64,000 nt of DNA, taken from contig NZ_BHGL01000046.1 in assembly GCF_003864975.1 (NCBI RefSeq), positions 310,001-374,000 of the forward strand, given 5' to 3'. The number at the start of each line of letters is the position of its first letter. Positions within the stretch are counted from its first letter, which is position 1. The translations under genes were made by a program, and so were the position numbers. The stretch comes from Sulfuriferula thiophila. Its GTDB lineage: Bacteria; Pseudomonadota; Gammaproteobacteria; Burkholderiales; Sulfuriferulaceae. Below the pieces are notes generated by a model. That model was not told where the DNA came from. It made no database searches and saw only the letters and a list, made by a program, of their open reading frames with translations. Below, piece by piece: positions 8,407-17,558 of the stretch.

Positions 8407-10722
8407 TTAAATCTTTTCGCCACGATCAACCAGCAGCAACAGGCCCGGCAACATAAATGCTTCAGCAAAAGCTGCAAAAGTAATCGTAATAGCCGTCAAA
8501 ATACCCATATCTGCATTCATGCTGAATGGTGAAGTCGCCAGTACCAGGAAACCTGCCACCAGAATAAAAGTCGATATCCACATGGGAACACCCGCAAGAT
8601 CAAAGGCATAGCGTATGCTCCGCTCAGCATCATACCCAAGCTCGCGCCTACCCTGCAGATATTTGCTCAGAAAGTGCACCGTATCATCTACCACGATACC
8701 CAGCGAAATTCCGCCAACCATGGATACCGCCATATTGATCTCGCCAACTGCAATACCCCATACACCATAAGCCATTACTGCAGGCATCAGGTTAGGTATC
8801 AGACTGATCACGCCCAGTTTAAAAGAGCGTACAGCCAGCACAATCAGTCCGGAAATCAGCACTATCTGCCAAATATTCCCTATCATCATGCTCTTGCCAT
8901 TCTCTTTGCCGATATGAGCAAACATCATCCCGGCACCTGAGCCACCAGTGGTCTGGATAATATTCAAGCCATGCGCTTTCAGCCATTGATTGGCGCGCTC
9001 TTCCACTGCAATCATTTCATTTGAACTTACCGCCTTCAAAGTTACCGTGAAGCGTGTTGCAGATTTATCCAGATTAATCTGGTCATTCAGATCCAGTCCA
9101 TATGGTAAGGACATCTCGTATAACAGCAGATATTGCGCCGCAAGTGCGCGCTCATCTGGCAAGTTATAATAAGCAGGATCATCACCATGCATATTTTTGT
9201 TAAGTCGCTTCATGATGTCAGTAAAGGTGTTTACGTGCAGCACTTCAGGTTGCTGCCTGTACCACTGCGCAAACTCATTCACCTTATTCAGGAAGACCGG
9301 ATCATTCACATACTCTGGATGACCAGCAGACAATGAATAGTCGATCAGATACACGCCAGTCAGGTTTTTCAATGTGAAATCAGTTGCCTGCCGGAATTCA
9401 GTACTTTCAGCAAAGTATTTATGAAATGAGTCACTAAATTCATTGCGTGTAATAAAAGTACCAAGCAAGAACGTGACTGCGAGACTACCAACCAGCATCT
9501 TGTTACGGTGATTAAGGAAGAATTCAGTGTAACGTTCCATCAGTGAGATTTTTTCGTCCTCACGTGAGTGCACCTGACTGACGCGACCCGGCAAAATGAT
9601 CATGGCGGCAGGAATCAGAATTACCGAAATCAGGAAGCCAGCCACAATACCCACCGCAACAACTACTCCCAATGTCTGGAATGGCGGTACTTCACTGAAC
9701 ACCATGCTGGCATAACCAATCGCAGACAAGATATTGGTCAGGAACATCGCCCCCAAATTGGAGCCTATGCTTTCTGCCATAGCATCTTCTCGCGCCATAC
9801 CATGACGCACTGAATGCCCATAATGAGAAAGCACATGTACGCCATCCGCTATCGCCATGATCATAATAGCCAGCGGTGCGGTTGCCAGCGGTGCTGACAT
9901 CACTATCCCATACCATCCGGCCAGGCCCATAGTAACGGCAATAGACATCACGATACTCAGCATAATCAAGCCGGTACCCGCCACACTGCGCAAAGTAATT
10001 AACAACATCACCACAACCACTGCCATCATGATCGGCACCAGGGTGCGCATATCATCACGCGTTGCTTCAAGGAATGCCGCATTCATCATCACCACGCCAT
10101 TCAGATAGACTTTCATATCCGGATAACGCGTTTCAAATTCACGTTTGAGTTCACGCGCTTTGGCGACTGTTAACTGTATGGCTTTGGCTTTGGTTTTATC
10201 CGGGAGCTGAAATGTAACGTTCACTCCGGTTACATGGCCGGAAGGCGAAATAATGCGCCTTTCCAGTAAAGGATCATGCACTGCAATTTCGCGTGCCTGT
10301 TTCAAATCTGCCGCTGACAATGCCTCTGGATTAGATACCAGATCACGCACATTCAAATTATCCCCATCGGCGGTACTGTTCTGATAATTTGTTACTGAAT
10401 CAACGCGTGAAGAATAGGGCATTTTCCATGCCTTATCTGTCAGCCAAATAACAGCAGCCAGATTTTCTTTCGTAAAAACATCACCGTTTTTGGGCGCAAG
10501 CACAAACATGATGTTGTCACTTTTTGTGTACGTTTTTTGCAATGCATCAAATGCGAGCAACTGCGGGTTATCAGGCTTGAAGAACACCTTGTAATCACCA
10601 CTCATGGTGAGTTTTTTCATCCCCATTCCAGATGCAACAACGACTAGTATCGTCAACAACACTACCAGCCATCGATGTTTGATTACCCCATAACCAAAAC
10701 GCATTGCAAAATTATTTTTCAT
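8407..10722 (-). CDS. RND-superfamily exporter (MmpL/HAE3 type)
   Basis: A 771-residue inner-membrane protein with the internal duplication of RND transporters: TM1 (about 18-36), a periplasmic loop, a five-helix block near 225-375, TM7 near 400-417, a second loop, and a last block from 620 to 765. Charged residues in TM4 (MAIADGVHV) and TM10 (GIVVDDTVHF) fit the proton-relay positions. The size and lack of a membrane-fusion partner place it with MmpL/HpnN-like pumps rather than tripartite drug efflux. Downstream is a LolA-like protein and upstream are two beta-barrel proteins, a common set for moving hydrophobic material across the envelope. Export of sulfur intermediates or lipids is speculative. 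Confidence 0.86.
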   Translation of the reverse strand: MKNNFAMRFGYGVIKHRWLVVLLTILVVVASGMGMKKLTMSGDYKVFFKPDNPQLLAFDALQKTYTKSDNIMFVLAPKNGDVFTKENLAAVIWLTDKAWKMPYSSRVDSVTNYQNSTADGDNLNVRDLVSNPEALSAADLKQAREIAVHDPLLERRIISPSGHVTGVNVTFQLPDKTKAKAIQLTVAKARELKREFETRYPDMKVYLNGVVMMNAAFLEATRDDMRTLVPIMMAVVVVMLLITLRSVAGTGLIMLSIVMSIAVTMGLAGWYGIVMSAPLATAPLAIMIMAIADGVHVLSHYGHSVRHGMAREDAMAESIGSNLGAMFLTNILSAIGYASMVFSEVPPFQTLGVVVAVGIVAGFLISVILIPAAMIILPGRVSQVHSREDEKISLMERYTEFFLNHRNKMLVGSLAVTFLLGTFITRNEFSDSFHKYFAESTEFRQATDFTLKNLTGVYLIDYSLSAGHPEYVNDPVFLNKVNEFAQWYRQQPEVLHVNTFTDIMKRLNKNMHGDDPAYYNLPDERALAAQYLLLYEMSLPYGLDLNDQINLDKSATRFTVTLKAVSSNEMIAVEERANQWLKAHGLNIIQTTGGSGAGMMFAHIGKENGKSMMIGNIWQIVLISGLIVLAVRSFKLGVISLIPNLMPAVMAYGVWGIAVGEINMAVSMVGGISLGIVVDDTVHFLSKYLQGRRELGYDAERSIRYAFDLAGVPMWISTFILVAGFLVLATSPFSMNADMGILTAITITFAAFAEAFMLPGLLLLVDRGEKI

Positions 10723-10838
10723 ACCCTACCCGGACAACATATACAGAAATGAAAAGCGATTCACTCGATTAAACCAAGTCTTTAACTTACCCCATCGAGC
10801 AAATCAACCGGTCACAAACTTAATCGCAACAAGCCACT

Positions 10839-10876
10839 CTGTCGGATAATCAACAGCAACGTCAGAAATCCGACAG
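10839..10876. repeat. Intercistronic inverted repeat
   Basis: CTGTCGGAT at 10839-10847 and ATCCGACAG at 10868-10876 form a perfect 9-bp stem in the 167-bp gap between the beta-barrel gene and the RND gene. No T-run follows on either strand. It may protect the 3' end of the barrel mRNA or attenuate read-through, giving different expression of barrel and pump. Confidence 0.45.
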
Positions 10877-10889
10877 CTTTAACTTGAAA

Positions 10890-12257
10890 TTAGAAGTAAC
10901 GCGCCAACGTTGCCTGCAGATAACTATCTTCTCTGTAAGCATTTAACGGGTTGCCGGAGTCAACCGAGTTAAACCACTGGCCTTCGAGTCTGGCTGACCA
11001 GTTATCATTCAGGCGACGGCTAAACTGCACACGCGTGCTGCGCGTACTGTCATTGGTATCTACTAGAACACCTAGTTTAAGCTGGGTTGATTTAGCATCG
11101 TTCAAATTCAACAGCGCACCAACGAATACATCACTCTGATACACAGCCTGACCTTGCCCACGACTATCGTAGTTATATTCCAGGAAAGTATTTACATCAT
11201 ATGGTGTATGAAACACACCATTAAACGCATATTCCACGCCAGTCACGCCCGCCCAGTAATGATCGTAATTGGTATCACGATGCAATGCTTCCAGCTTGTA
11301 CACCCAGTTACCCCTAACGGCAGTCATGTCTACACTGGTCTGCGCCATCTGGTCATAACTCAAGTACAAACCCGCTGGGTTTGCAGCAGTTACATAAATA
11401 GCTGAAGTCGCCACACGCGGATCGCGGTTGGTACCCACAAATTGGGAAATCCCTAGATCAATACCGCTAAACGATTTAGACCAGCGCAACGCATAATCAA
11501 CATGACTATCTTTTGCATCGGACTGGTATGTCACCGGCAGGGTTGCCAATGATACCAACGGGCGCAAGCGACCATCCTGTCCGGAATAAGTACGTTCACG
11601 AAACCATGGCAGAACAAAAGCATCTAGCGTTCCCAATTTACCGCTTATCGTTGCGCGCACCATAGGCTGCCCCAACTTGGCTTCACGGTTAATATTCTCC
11701 ACCTCATCGGTCTGATTAATAACATCAACCAGATGCTGAGATTCAGCCGCACCCCAGAATACTTTATCGATACCTACGCGCAAATCCCATGGCGTTGCAG
11801 CCGTGCCATACTGGGACTTCCACACCATCTCCCGTATGTCAGCATGGGTACGCTTATCGTCCATGTTGTCCCAACGAAAGAATGGCTTGAAAGTAAATGA
11901 GTTGGTTTTATTAGCCCACTCATTAAAATAAGTTGGCTGGATCACAACTGAAGGTTCATTGTTTCCCTGCGTCCCACTCCCACCACTTTGTGCAGCGGAA
12001 ACCGCCAGAACTGCAGTAGGTACAGTAACGAAACTAGTTACCGGCACGCCAACGCTCACTAAAAAAGCATAAAAGCTTGCAGCGGTTTCCTGAGTTGTGG
12101 TTCCTGTGGGTACTTGTGCCGGTGGCTTGCGGAAATAGCGGTAATCCAGGTCCACTTCCGTGGTCCACTCCCCTGCATGCGCAGCCGCGGTGTTGATTAA
12201 CGCGGTAATCAATACGGCCGTTTTAAATCCATGTTTTTTCTTATTGCAACTACTCAT
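10890..12257 (-). CDS. Predicted outer-membrane beta-barrel protein A
   Basis: A 455-residue exported protein with a signal peptide (to AAAHAG, about residue 29), a long run of alternating amphipathic strands and a terminal Phe (LARYF), the usual C-terminal signature of outer-membrane barrels. It is a close paralogue of the next gene (12324-13598): both have WTTE/WSTE near the mature N-terminus, a RVGxDKVFWGxAESxHL segment and an INQTD segment. About residues 40-95 form a low-complexity Ala/Thr/Gly stretch absent from the paralogue. Barrels like this often accompany RND plus LolA-like pairs and may form the outer-membrane part of the export route. Substrate unknown. Confidence 0.75.
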   Translation of the reverse strand: MSSCNKKKHGFKTAVLITALINTAAAHAGEWTTEVDLDYRYFRKPPAQVPTGTTTQETAASFYAFLVSVGVPVTSFVTVPTAVLAVSAAQSGGSGTQGNNEPSVVIQPTYFNEWANKTNSFTFKPFFRWDNMDDKRTHADIREMVWKSQYGTAATPWDLRVGIDKVFWGAAESQHLVDVINQTDEVENINREAKLGQPMVRATISGKLGTLDAFVLPWFRERTYSGQDGRLRPLVSLATLPVTYQSDAKDSHVDYALRWSKSFSGIDLGISQFVGTNRDPRVATSAIYVTAANPAGLYLSYDQMAQTSVDMTAVRGNWVYKLEALHRDTNYDHYWAGVTGVEYAFNGVFHTPYDVNTFLEYNYDSRGQGQAVYQSDVFVGALLNLNDAKSTQLKLGVLVDTNDSTRSTRVQFSRRLNDNWSARLEGQWFNSVDSGNPLNAYREDSYLQATLARYF

Positions 12258-12323
12258 CGCCCTATCCCTTAACGTTAGTTAAATAATTTTTAACATTGCT
12301 TAAAGCAAAATTCATGCCAATAA

Positions 12324-13598
12324 TTAAAAATAACGAACCAAAGTGCTTTGGATAAAACTATCCTCTTTAAATGCATAGAGCGGATTACCACTGTCTATAC
12401 GGTGATAGCCCTGTCCCAAGAATTTTATACTCCACTTATCATCAAGCCTACGGTTTAGTTCAACCCGGGTTGTGCGCGATGCATCGTTCAAATCCGTCAT
12501 CACACCAAGCTTAATTTCTGTTGATTTCTCATCGTTCATGGCCAACCTTAAACCGATAAACAAATCATCCTGCAACACACCCGCAGATCCCTGGCCTCGA
12601 CTGTCAAAGTTATATTCAAGGAAAGTACCCATATCCATCTGCGAACCATAAATCCCATTAAAGGTATATTCCGTACCGGTAACAAACGCATAAAATCGTT
12701 CGAAGTTAGAATGCCGGTCAATCGCCTCCAGCTTCAAAATCCAGTCCCCAAGCAGATAATTCACATCCAGCCCGATTTGACTAATCAAATCATAGTTGAC
12801 TTGCAGACCTAGAGGATTTTCTGGTGTAATCAGGGAATCCAACTGTGCAATACGCGGATCTCTGCTCGTCCCTCTGAAATAGCTAAGCCCCACATCCAAC
12901 CGATCAAAACCCTTAGACCAGCGCACCGCGTAATCCACATGGCTCTGGCCTAAGCCAGACTCATACACCACCGGCGAACGGACCAGAGAGGTCGGCGATC
13001 GTAAACGACCTTCCGGCCCGGCAAATGTACGTCCTCGGAAATAGGGCAGCACAAACATGTCCAACGTACCCCAGTCGCGACTGACAGTAGCCCGCAACAT
13101 TGGCTGACCTAATTTCTGCTCCATTTTCGGATCTTCAACACCATCAGTCTGATTGACAATATCAATCAGATGATGGGATTCAGCCACACCCCAAAACACC
13201 TTATCGACACCAACCCGCAGATCCCATGGATGCTCTACCCCACCCTGACTCGAGCGCCACACCATCTCCCGGATATCAAAATGCGTCCGGTAATCGTCCC
13301 TGTCATCCCAGCGGTAAAACGGTTTAAATGAAAACGAATTTTTTTGACCATCCCATTCGTTAAAATAACTAGGCTGAATTGCAATAGAAGGCTGATCTTG
13401 ACTTGCCAACCCGGTCGATGCAATTTGCTCTTGCTGCTTTATCGTTGTAGCATTTGACAACTCTTGCACAGTCTGTGATTTATTTAGAAAATGCCGCATT
13501 TCAAAATCAATTTCAGTAGACCATTCCCCGGCCTGAACGGATGAACCTATTGAAGACAGCACGAACGCCCCCACCTTAACCATCTTATTATTAAGCAT
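12324..13598 (-). CDS. Predicted outer-membrane beta-barrel protein B
   Basis: A 424-residue paralogue of the adjacent barrel gene, with a signal peptide (to VQAGEWS) and terminal Phe (LVRYF). Shared blocks such as RVGVDKVFWGVAESHHL and DVNYLLGDWILKLEAI show tandem duplication. This appears to be the first gene of the minus-strand cluster: upstream is the divergent selO gene. A hairpin with a T-run in the minus direction (about 13632-13651) lies just ahead of the start and might act as a leader or attenuator. Function beyond outer-membrane pore or transport protein cannot be read from the sequence. Confidence 0.75.
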   Translation of the reverse strand: MLNNKMVKVGAFVLSSIGSSVQAGEWSTEIDFEMRHFLNKSQTVQELSNATTIKQQEQIASTGLASQDQPSIAIQPSYFNEWDGQKNSFSFKPFYRWDDRDDYRTHFDIREMVWRSSQGGVEHPWDLRVGVDKVFWGVAESHHLIDIVNQTDGVEDPKMEQKLGQPMLRATVSRDWGTLDMFVLPYFRGRTFAGPEGRLRSPTSLVRSPVVYESGLGQSHVDYAVRWSKGFDRLDVGLSYFRGTSRDPRIAQLDSLITPENPLGLQVNYDLISQIGLDVNYLLGDWILKLEAIDRHSNFERFYAFVTGTEYTFNGIYGSQMDMGTFLEYNFDSRGQGSAGVLQDDLFIGLRLAMNDEKSTEIKLGVMTDLNDASRTTRVELNRRLDDKWSIKFLGQGYHRIDSGNPLYAFKEDSFIQSTLVRYF

Positions 13599-13670
13599 AT
13601 TCTTAATTTACTGCATTATCGTAATTATAAAAAAGCGCCCGGGAAGGACGCTATAATGTTAGCTTCAGTC

Positions 13671-13698
13671 TTACAAATTTTGAATTTTATCCTATACT
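13671..13698 (+). promoter_or_regulatory. Candidate sigma-70 promoter for selO
   Basis: TTACAA (13671-13676), a 16-base spacer and TATACT (13693-13698) resemble -35 and -10 boxes. They lie about 50 bases ahead of the selO ATG in an AT-rich divergent gap. Predicted by eye only. Confidence 0.35.
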
Positions 13699-13748
13699 GA
13701 TTTACGTTTCACAATTTTATTTATCAGCTCATACGCTAACCCCCACAC

Positions 13749-15209
13749 ATGCCCACCTTCGACACACTCAATTTTCACAATCGGTTCGTCAGTTTACCGT
13801 CAGACTTTTACAGCAGAGTTACACCGACACCACTGCCTGACGTCAAACTACTGCACTTCAACCCTGCAGCAGCTCAGTTAATCAATCTTACCGGGCATGA
13901 AACCGATCACAACCTGGCGGATTTGCTCTGCGGCAATACATTGCCAACAGACTCACAACCCGCTGCCGCACTTTATGCCGGACATCAATTTGGCTATTTT
14001 GTACCGCAGCTAGGCGATGGGCGCGCCATATTATTAGGCGGCATTGAAAGTGAACTCGGACACTGGGAACTACAGCTAAAAGGCGCAGGACCCACACCTT
14101 ATTCACGCAACAGTGACGGGCGTGCAGTATTACGCTCCAGCATCAGGGAATATCTATGTTCGGAAGCCATGCATGGCTTGGGTATTCCTACCACTCGCGC
14201 TTTATCGTTGGTCGGTAGCTCATTACCGGTATACCGCGAAACCGTAGAAACTGCTGCCGTAGTCCTGCGCATGAGCCCCAGCTTTATCCGTTTCGGTTCG
14301 TTTGAAGTGTTCTTTTATCGCAGCCAGCCAGACGCGATTCGCACCCTTGCGGATTTTGTTATCCAGCACCACTACCCCGAATTACTGAATAGCGAAGACA
14401 AATACCCGAAGTTTCTGCAAGCTGTGATCACCTCCACTGCAAAGCTCATGGCCCAGTGGCAAGCGGTCGGCTTCGCACATGGCGTAATGAATACCGACAA
14501 TATGTCCATACTGGGCTTAACTCTGGACTACGGCCCATTTGGCTTTCTGGATCATTACGACCCAGGTTTCATATGCAACCACTCCGACCAAGCCGGCCGC
14601 TATGCTTTTGATCAGCAGCCTGATGTGGCAGCCTGGAATTTGACCCGACTGGCACAGGCACTCACCCCATTAATGAGCGTAGCGGATGCCAAAGCTGCAC
14701 TCGACACCTACCCGGCGATTTTCGCCAGCAGCTACATAGACCTGATGTGCGCCAAACTTGGATTACCGGCAGACAAATCCAACGTACCATTGATTATGCA
14801 GTTACTCGACACCCTGCAAAAGAACCGTATCGATTACACGATATTTATGCGTCGGCTATGTGATTTCAATAGCGCACCTGATGCCGAAAATTCACCTCTG
14901 CGTGATTTATTCATAGACCGTGCGGCATTTGACAACTGGGCCACCAGCTACCGTACGCAACTGCGCATAGTCTATAGCGTTGACACCAAACGCGCACCTG
15001 CAATGCGTAGCGTCAATCCCAAATACATACTGCGCAACTATCTTGCTGAAAACGCCATAGTCGCCGCCCGCGACCACAACGACATGAGCGAAGTCGACCG
15101 GTTAATGCAGGTATTGCAACAACCTTACGACGAACATCCGGGCATGGAAGCCTATGCCGCAGCGCCACCGGACTGGGCCCGGCACATTAGTGTAAGCTGC
15201 TCATCCTGA
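13749..15209 (+). CDS. selO: Protein adenylyltransferase SelO (YdiU/UPF0061)
   Basis: A 486-residue pseudokinase-fold enzyme that transfers AMP from ATP to Ser, Thr or Tyr of target proteins. Family blocks are LGDGRAILLGG, the GPTPYSRNSDGRAVLRSS nucleotide-binding region, GVMNTDNMSILGLTLDYGP (metal-binding and catalytic region) and the conserved C-terminal VSCSS. The C-terminal Cys-Ser-Ser occupies the place where eukaryotic SelO carries selenocysteine, and here it is coded by ordinary codons. Length is normal. In other bacteria SelO modifies redox proteins under oxidative stress. The ATG lacks a good ribosome site, but homology begins at once after it. Confidence 0.95.
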   Translation: MPTFDTLNFHNRFVSLPSDFYSRVTPTPLPDVKLLHFNPAAAQLINLTGHETDHNLADLLCGNTLPTDSQPAAALYAGHQFGYFVPQLGDGRAILLGGIESELGHWELQLKGAGPTPYSRNSDGRAVLRSSIREYLCSEAMHGLGIPTTRALSLVGSSLPVYRETVETAAVVLRMSPSFIRFGSFEVFFYRSQPDAIRTLADFVIQHHYPELLNSEDKYPKFLQAVITSTAKLMAQWQAVGFAHGVMNTDNMSILGLTLDYGPFGFLDHYDPGFICNHSDQAGRYAFDQQPDVAAWNLTRLAQALTPLMSVADAKAALDTYPAIFASSYIDLMCAKLGLPADKSNVPLIMQLLDTLQKNRIDYTIFMRRLCDFNSAPDAENSPLRDLFIDRAAFDNWATSYRTQLRIVYSVDTKRAPAMRSVNPKYILRNYLAENAIVAARDHNDMSEVDRLMQVLQQPYDEHPGMEAYAAAPPDWARHISVSCSS

Positions 15210-15284
15210 TAACGCATATTTGGATTGCGCAAAGCGCAGATAGAATGGTATTTTTACTGTTTCAACTTTACGGAAATATCCCCA

Positions 15285-15734
15285 TTGAAACTATTCATTT
15301 CTAAATCCGTATTAACTGCCCTGCTCTGCCTGACCATACCAAGTTTAGCGAACGCAGATACTCTTTCCACTCAACACATCACTAAGGCCACAAAAAAAAT
15401 GACCACTGCATCAGGATTAATTTACGAAGACACTATTGAAGGCACTGGCGCAACGGCGGCTGCGGGCCAAACGGTTACCGTGCATTACACCGGCTGGTTG
15501 ACCAACGGCACCAAATTCGACTCCAGCAAAGACCGTAACCAGCCATTCAATTTCCATCTTGGCGCCGGCGAAGTGATCCGCGGCTGGGATGAAGGCGTTG
15601 CAGGCATGAAGGTTGGCGGCACACGCAAGCTGACCATCCCGCCACAACTCGGGTACGGCGCGCGCGGTGCGGGTGGCGTTATCCCGCCAAATGCCACTCT
15701 GGTATTTGAAGTTGAATTACTGGGCGTTAAATAA
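15285..15734 (+). CDS. FKBP-type peptidyl-prolyl cis-trans isomerase, exported
   Basis: The C-terminal 110 residues are a complete FKBP domain with [27 protein letters not shown] and [21 protein letters not shown] motifs, so prolyl isomerase activity is expected. No ATG precedes the signal-like segment; TTG at 15285 gives a 24-residue signal peptide ending LANA. A cytoplasmic start at the ATG at 15399 would give the bare FKBP domain, and a TTG at 15225 would add 20 residues. I favour the exported form because the leader is a convincing signal peptide. The gene follows selO by about 75 bases and ends at a strong two-way terminator. Confidence 0.88.
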   Translation: MKLFISKSVLTALLCLTIPSLANADTLSTQHITKATKKMTTASGLIYEDTIEGTGATAAAGQTVTVHYTGWLTNGTKFDSSKDRNQPFNFHLGAGEVIRGWDEGVAGMKVGGTRKLTIPPQLGYGARGAGGVIPPNATLVFEVELLGVK

Positions 15735-15747
15735 CCAGCATTAAACT

Positions 15748-15788
15748 AATTATCGGTTGCTTGCGTCCAACGCAAGTAACCGATAATT
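15748..15788. terminator. Bidirectional terminator between FKBP and pgi genes
   Basis: A 19-bp stem (15748-15766 with 15770-15788) has one G-U wobble and a 3-base CCA loop. It starts and ends with AATTATC/GATAATT, so both strands carry A/T flanks. It lies between converging genes and should stop both transcripts. Confidence 0.8.
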
Positions 15789-15789
15789 G

Positions 15790-17436
15790 TCAGGATTTGC
15801 GCAAACGTTTACAGGCATTCATCAAACCGTTTGTCGAGCTATCATGCTCAGTTACCTTATCTTCCGCAAGCAAACCACTTTCAATCGCACCCGCCAACTG
15901 CTTGCCAAGCTCCACACCCCATTGATCAAATGAGTTGATATTCCACAGCACGCCCTGCACAAAAACTTTATGCTCATATAAAGCAATGAGCGCCCCCAAA
16001 GTGTAGGGGTCAAGTTTGCGGTACAACAGGGTATTAGATGGGCGATTGCCAGGAAACACCTTATGCGGCAGCAAAGCATCCAGACGGGCACCAGTCACGC
16101 CAGAACGTATCAATTCCACTCTCGCCTCATCCCGGGTTTTACCACGCATCAACGCCTTGGTCTGCGCAAAGCAATTCGCCAGCAGCACCTCATGCTGATG
16201 CTCAACCGGGCGCTGCGACTCGGCCGCTACTAGAAAATCAGCGGGGACCAAGCGTGTGCCTTGATGCACCAACTGGAAGAATGCGTGCTGTCCATTGCAG
16301 CCCGGTTCACCCCAGATAATAGGCCCGGTCTGGCAGTGCACCGCCTTGCCATCAAAGGTCACGCTTTTGCCATTGCTTTCCATATCCAGTTGCTGCAAAT
16401 AAGCCGGAAAGCGCGCCAGATACTGGTCGTAAGGAAAAATCGCATTACTATCCGCATTCCAGAAATCATTGTGCCAGACACCCAGCAACGCCATGATAAC
16501 CGGCATATTCTTTTCCAGTGGCGCGCTACGGAAATGTTCATCCATCGCAAATCCGCCTGATAGCAACGTTTCGAAATGATCCATCCCCACCATCAGCGCA
16601 ACAGGCAAACCGACCGCCGACCAGATCGAATAACGGCCACCGACCCAGTCCCAGAATTCAAACATATTGGCGGCATCGATTCCAAAAGCCTGAACTTTTT
16701 TGGTATTGGTCGAAATCGCCACAAAATGTTTAGCGACAGCCGACTCATCACCCAGCTTTTCCACCAGCCAGCGCCGTGCAACCTGCGCATTCAACAGCGT
16801 TTCCGGAGTCGTAAACGTTTTTGATGCAACAATAAATAACGTGGTTTCAGGATTAACCGCCGCCAAGGTTTCCATGATCTGGCTAGGATCAACATTGGAA
16901 ACAAAATGCGCATGCAGGCCGGGTTGCCAGTACGGTGTCAAGGCCTGCGTCACCATGACAGGCCCTAAATCAGAACCGCCAATGCCGATATTGACGATGT
17001 CGGTAATACGCTTACCCGTATGACCACGCCATTTACCACCACGCACAGCATCAGTAAAAGCCCGCATTCTCGCCAGCACCTGATTCACTAGCGGCATCAC
17101 ATCAACGCCATCAACATAGACCGGCGTCATGACCCGGTTACGCAGCGCCGTGTGCAACACAGCCCGCCCCTCGGTACGATTAATGCGTTCTCCACTAAAC
17201 ATCGCTTCGATCGCATCAGGCAATTTCGAATCACGTGCTACTTGTGTCAACAAACGCATTGTCGTATTCGTTACCCGATTTTTGGAGAAATCAAGTAAAA
17301 TACCTGCAGCTTCCAATGAAAAGCGTTTAAATCGCTTTGGATCCTCAGCAAACAAAAAACGCATTTGTATCCGGGCCATATCTTTTTTGTGTTCTTTCAG
17401 TTTTTTCCAGGCCGGAAATTGGGTGCAATCAGTCAT
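15790..17436 (-). CDS. pgi: Glucose-6-phosphate isomerase
   Basis: A 548-residue cytoplasmic enzyme interconverting glucose 6-phosphate and fructose 6-phosphate. Signature regions include [12 protein letters not shown], the [10 protein letters not shown] phosphate-binding loop, [13 protein letters not shown] (PGI signature 1) and the C-terminal [13 protein letters not shown]. The start is set at the ATG at 17436 because GGAGGAG lies six bases upstream; an earlier in-frame ATG at 17454 would place that site inside the gene. Single-gene transcription is likely: flanking genes are convergent on one side and divergent on the other. Confidence 0.96.
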   Translation of the reverse strand: MTDCTQFPAWKKLKEHKKDMARIQMRFLFAEDPKRFKRFSLEAAGILLDFSKNRVTNTTMRLLTQVARDSKLPDAIEAMFSGERINRTEGRAVLHTALRNRVMTPVYVDGVDVMPLVNQVLARMRAFTDAVRGGKWRGHTGKRITDIVNIGIGGSDLGPVMVTQALTPYWQPGLHAHFVSNVDPSQIMETLAAVNPETTLFIVASKTFTTPETLLNAQVARRWLVEKLGDESAVAKHFVAISTNTKKVQAFGIDAANMFEFWDWVGGRYSIWSAVGLPVALMVGMDHFETLLSGGFAMDEHFRSAPLEKNMPVIMALLGVWHNDFWNADSNAIFPYDQYLARFPAYLQQLDMESNGKSVTFDGKAVHCQTGPIIWGEPGCNGQHAFFQLVHQGTRLVPADFLVAAESQRPVEHQHEVLLANCFAQTKALMRGKTRDEARVELIRSGVTGARLDALLPHKVFPGNRPSNTLLYRKLDPYTLGALIALYEHKVFVQGVLWNINSFDQWGVELGKQLAGAIESGLLAEDKVTEHDSSTNGLMNACKRLRKS

Positions 17437-17558
17437 TTTTATCTCCTCCAACATTAGTATTTCGTGTGTAGCAATTTCAATACAAACCGCTAAACTCAGA
17501 AGCAGCTTACCATTATAATTATCTGGAACCCGCTCTTCACATTAAGAATTAAATTAAT

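Noticed and set aside
15191-15209. Possible selenocysteine at the SelO C-terminus
   Set aside because: The codons are plain Cys-Ser-Ser then TGA stop; TGA here is followed by no Sec insertion hairpin or homologous extension.
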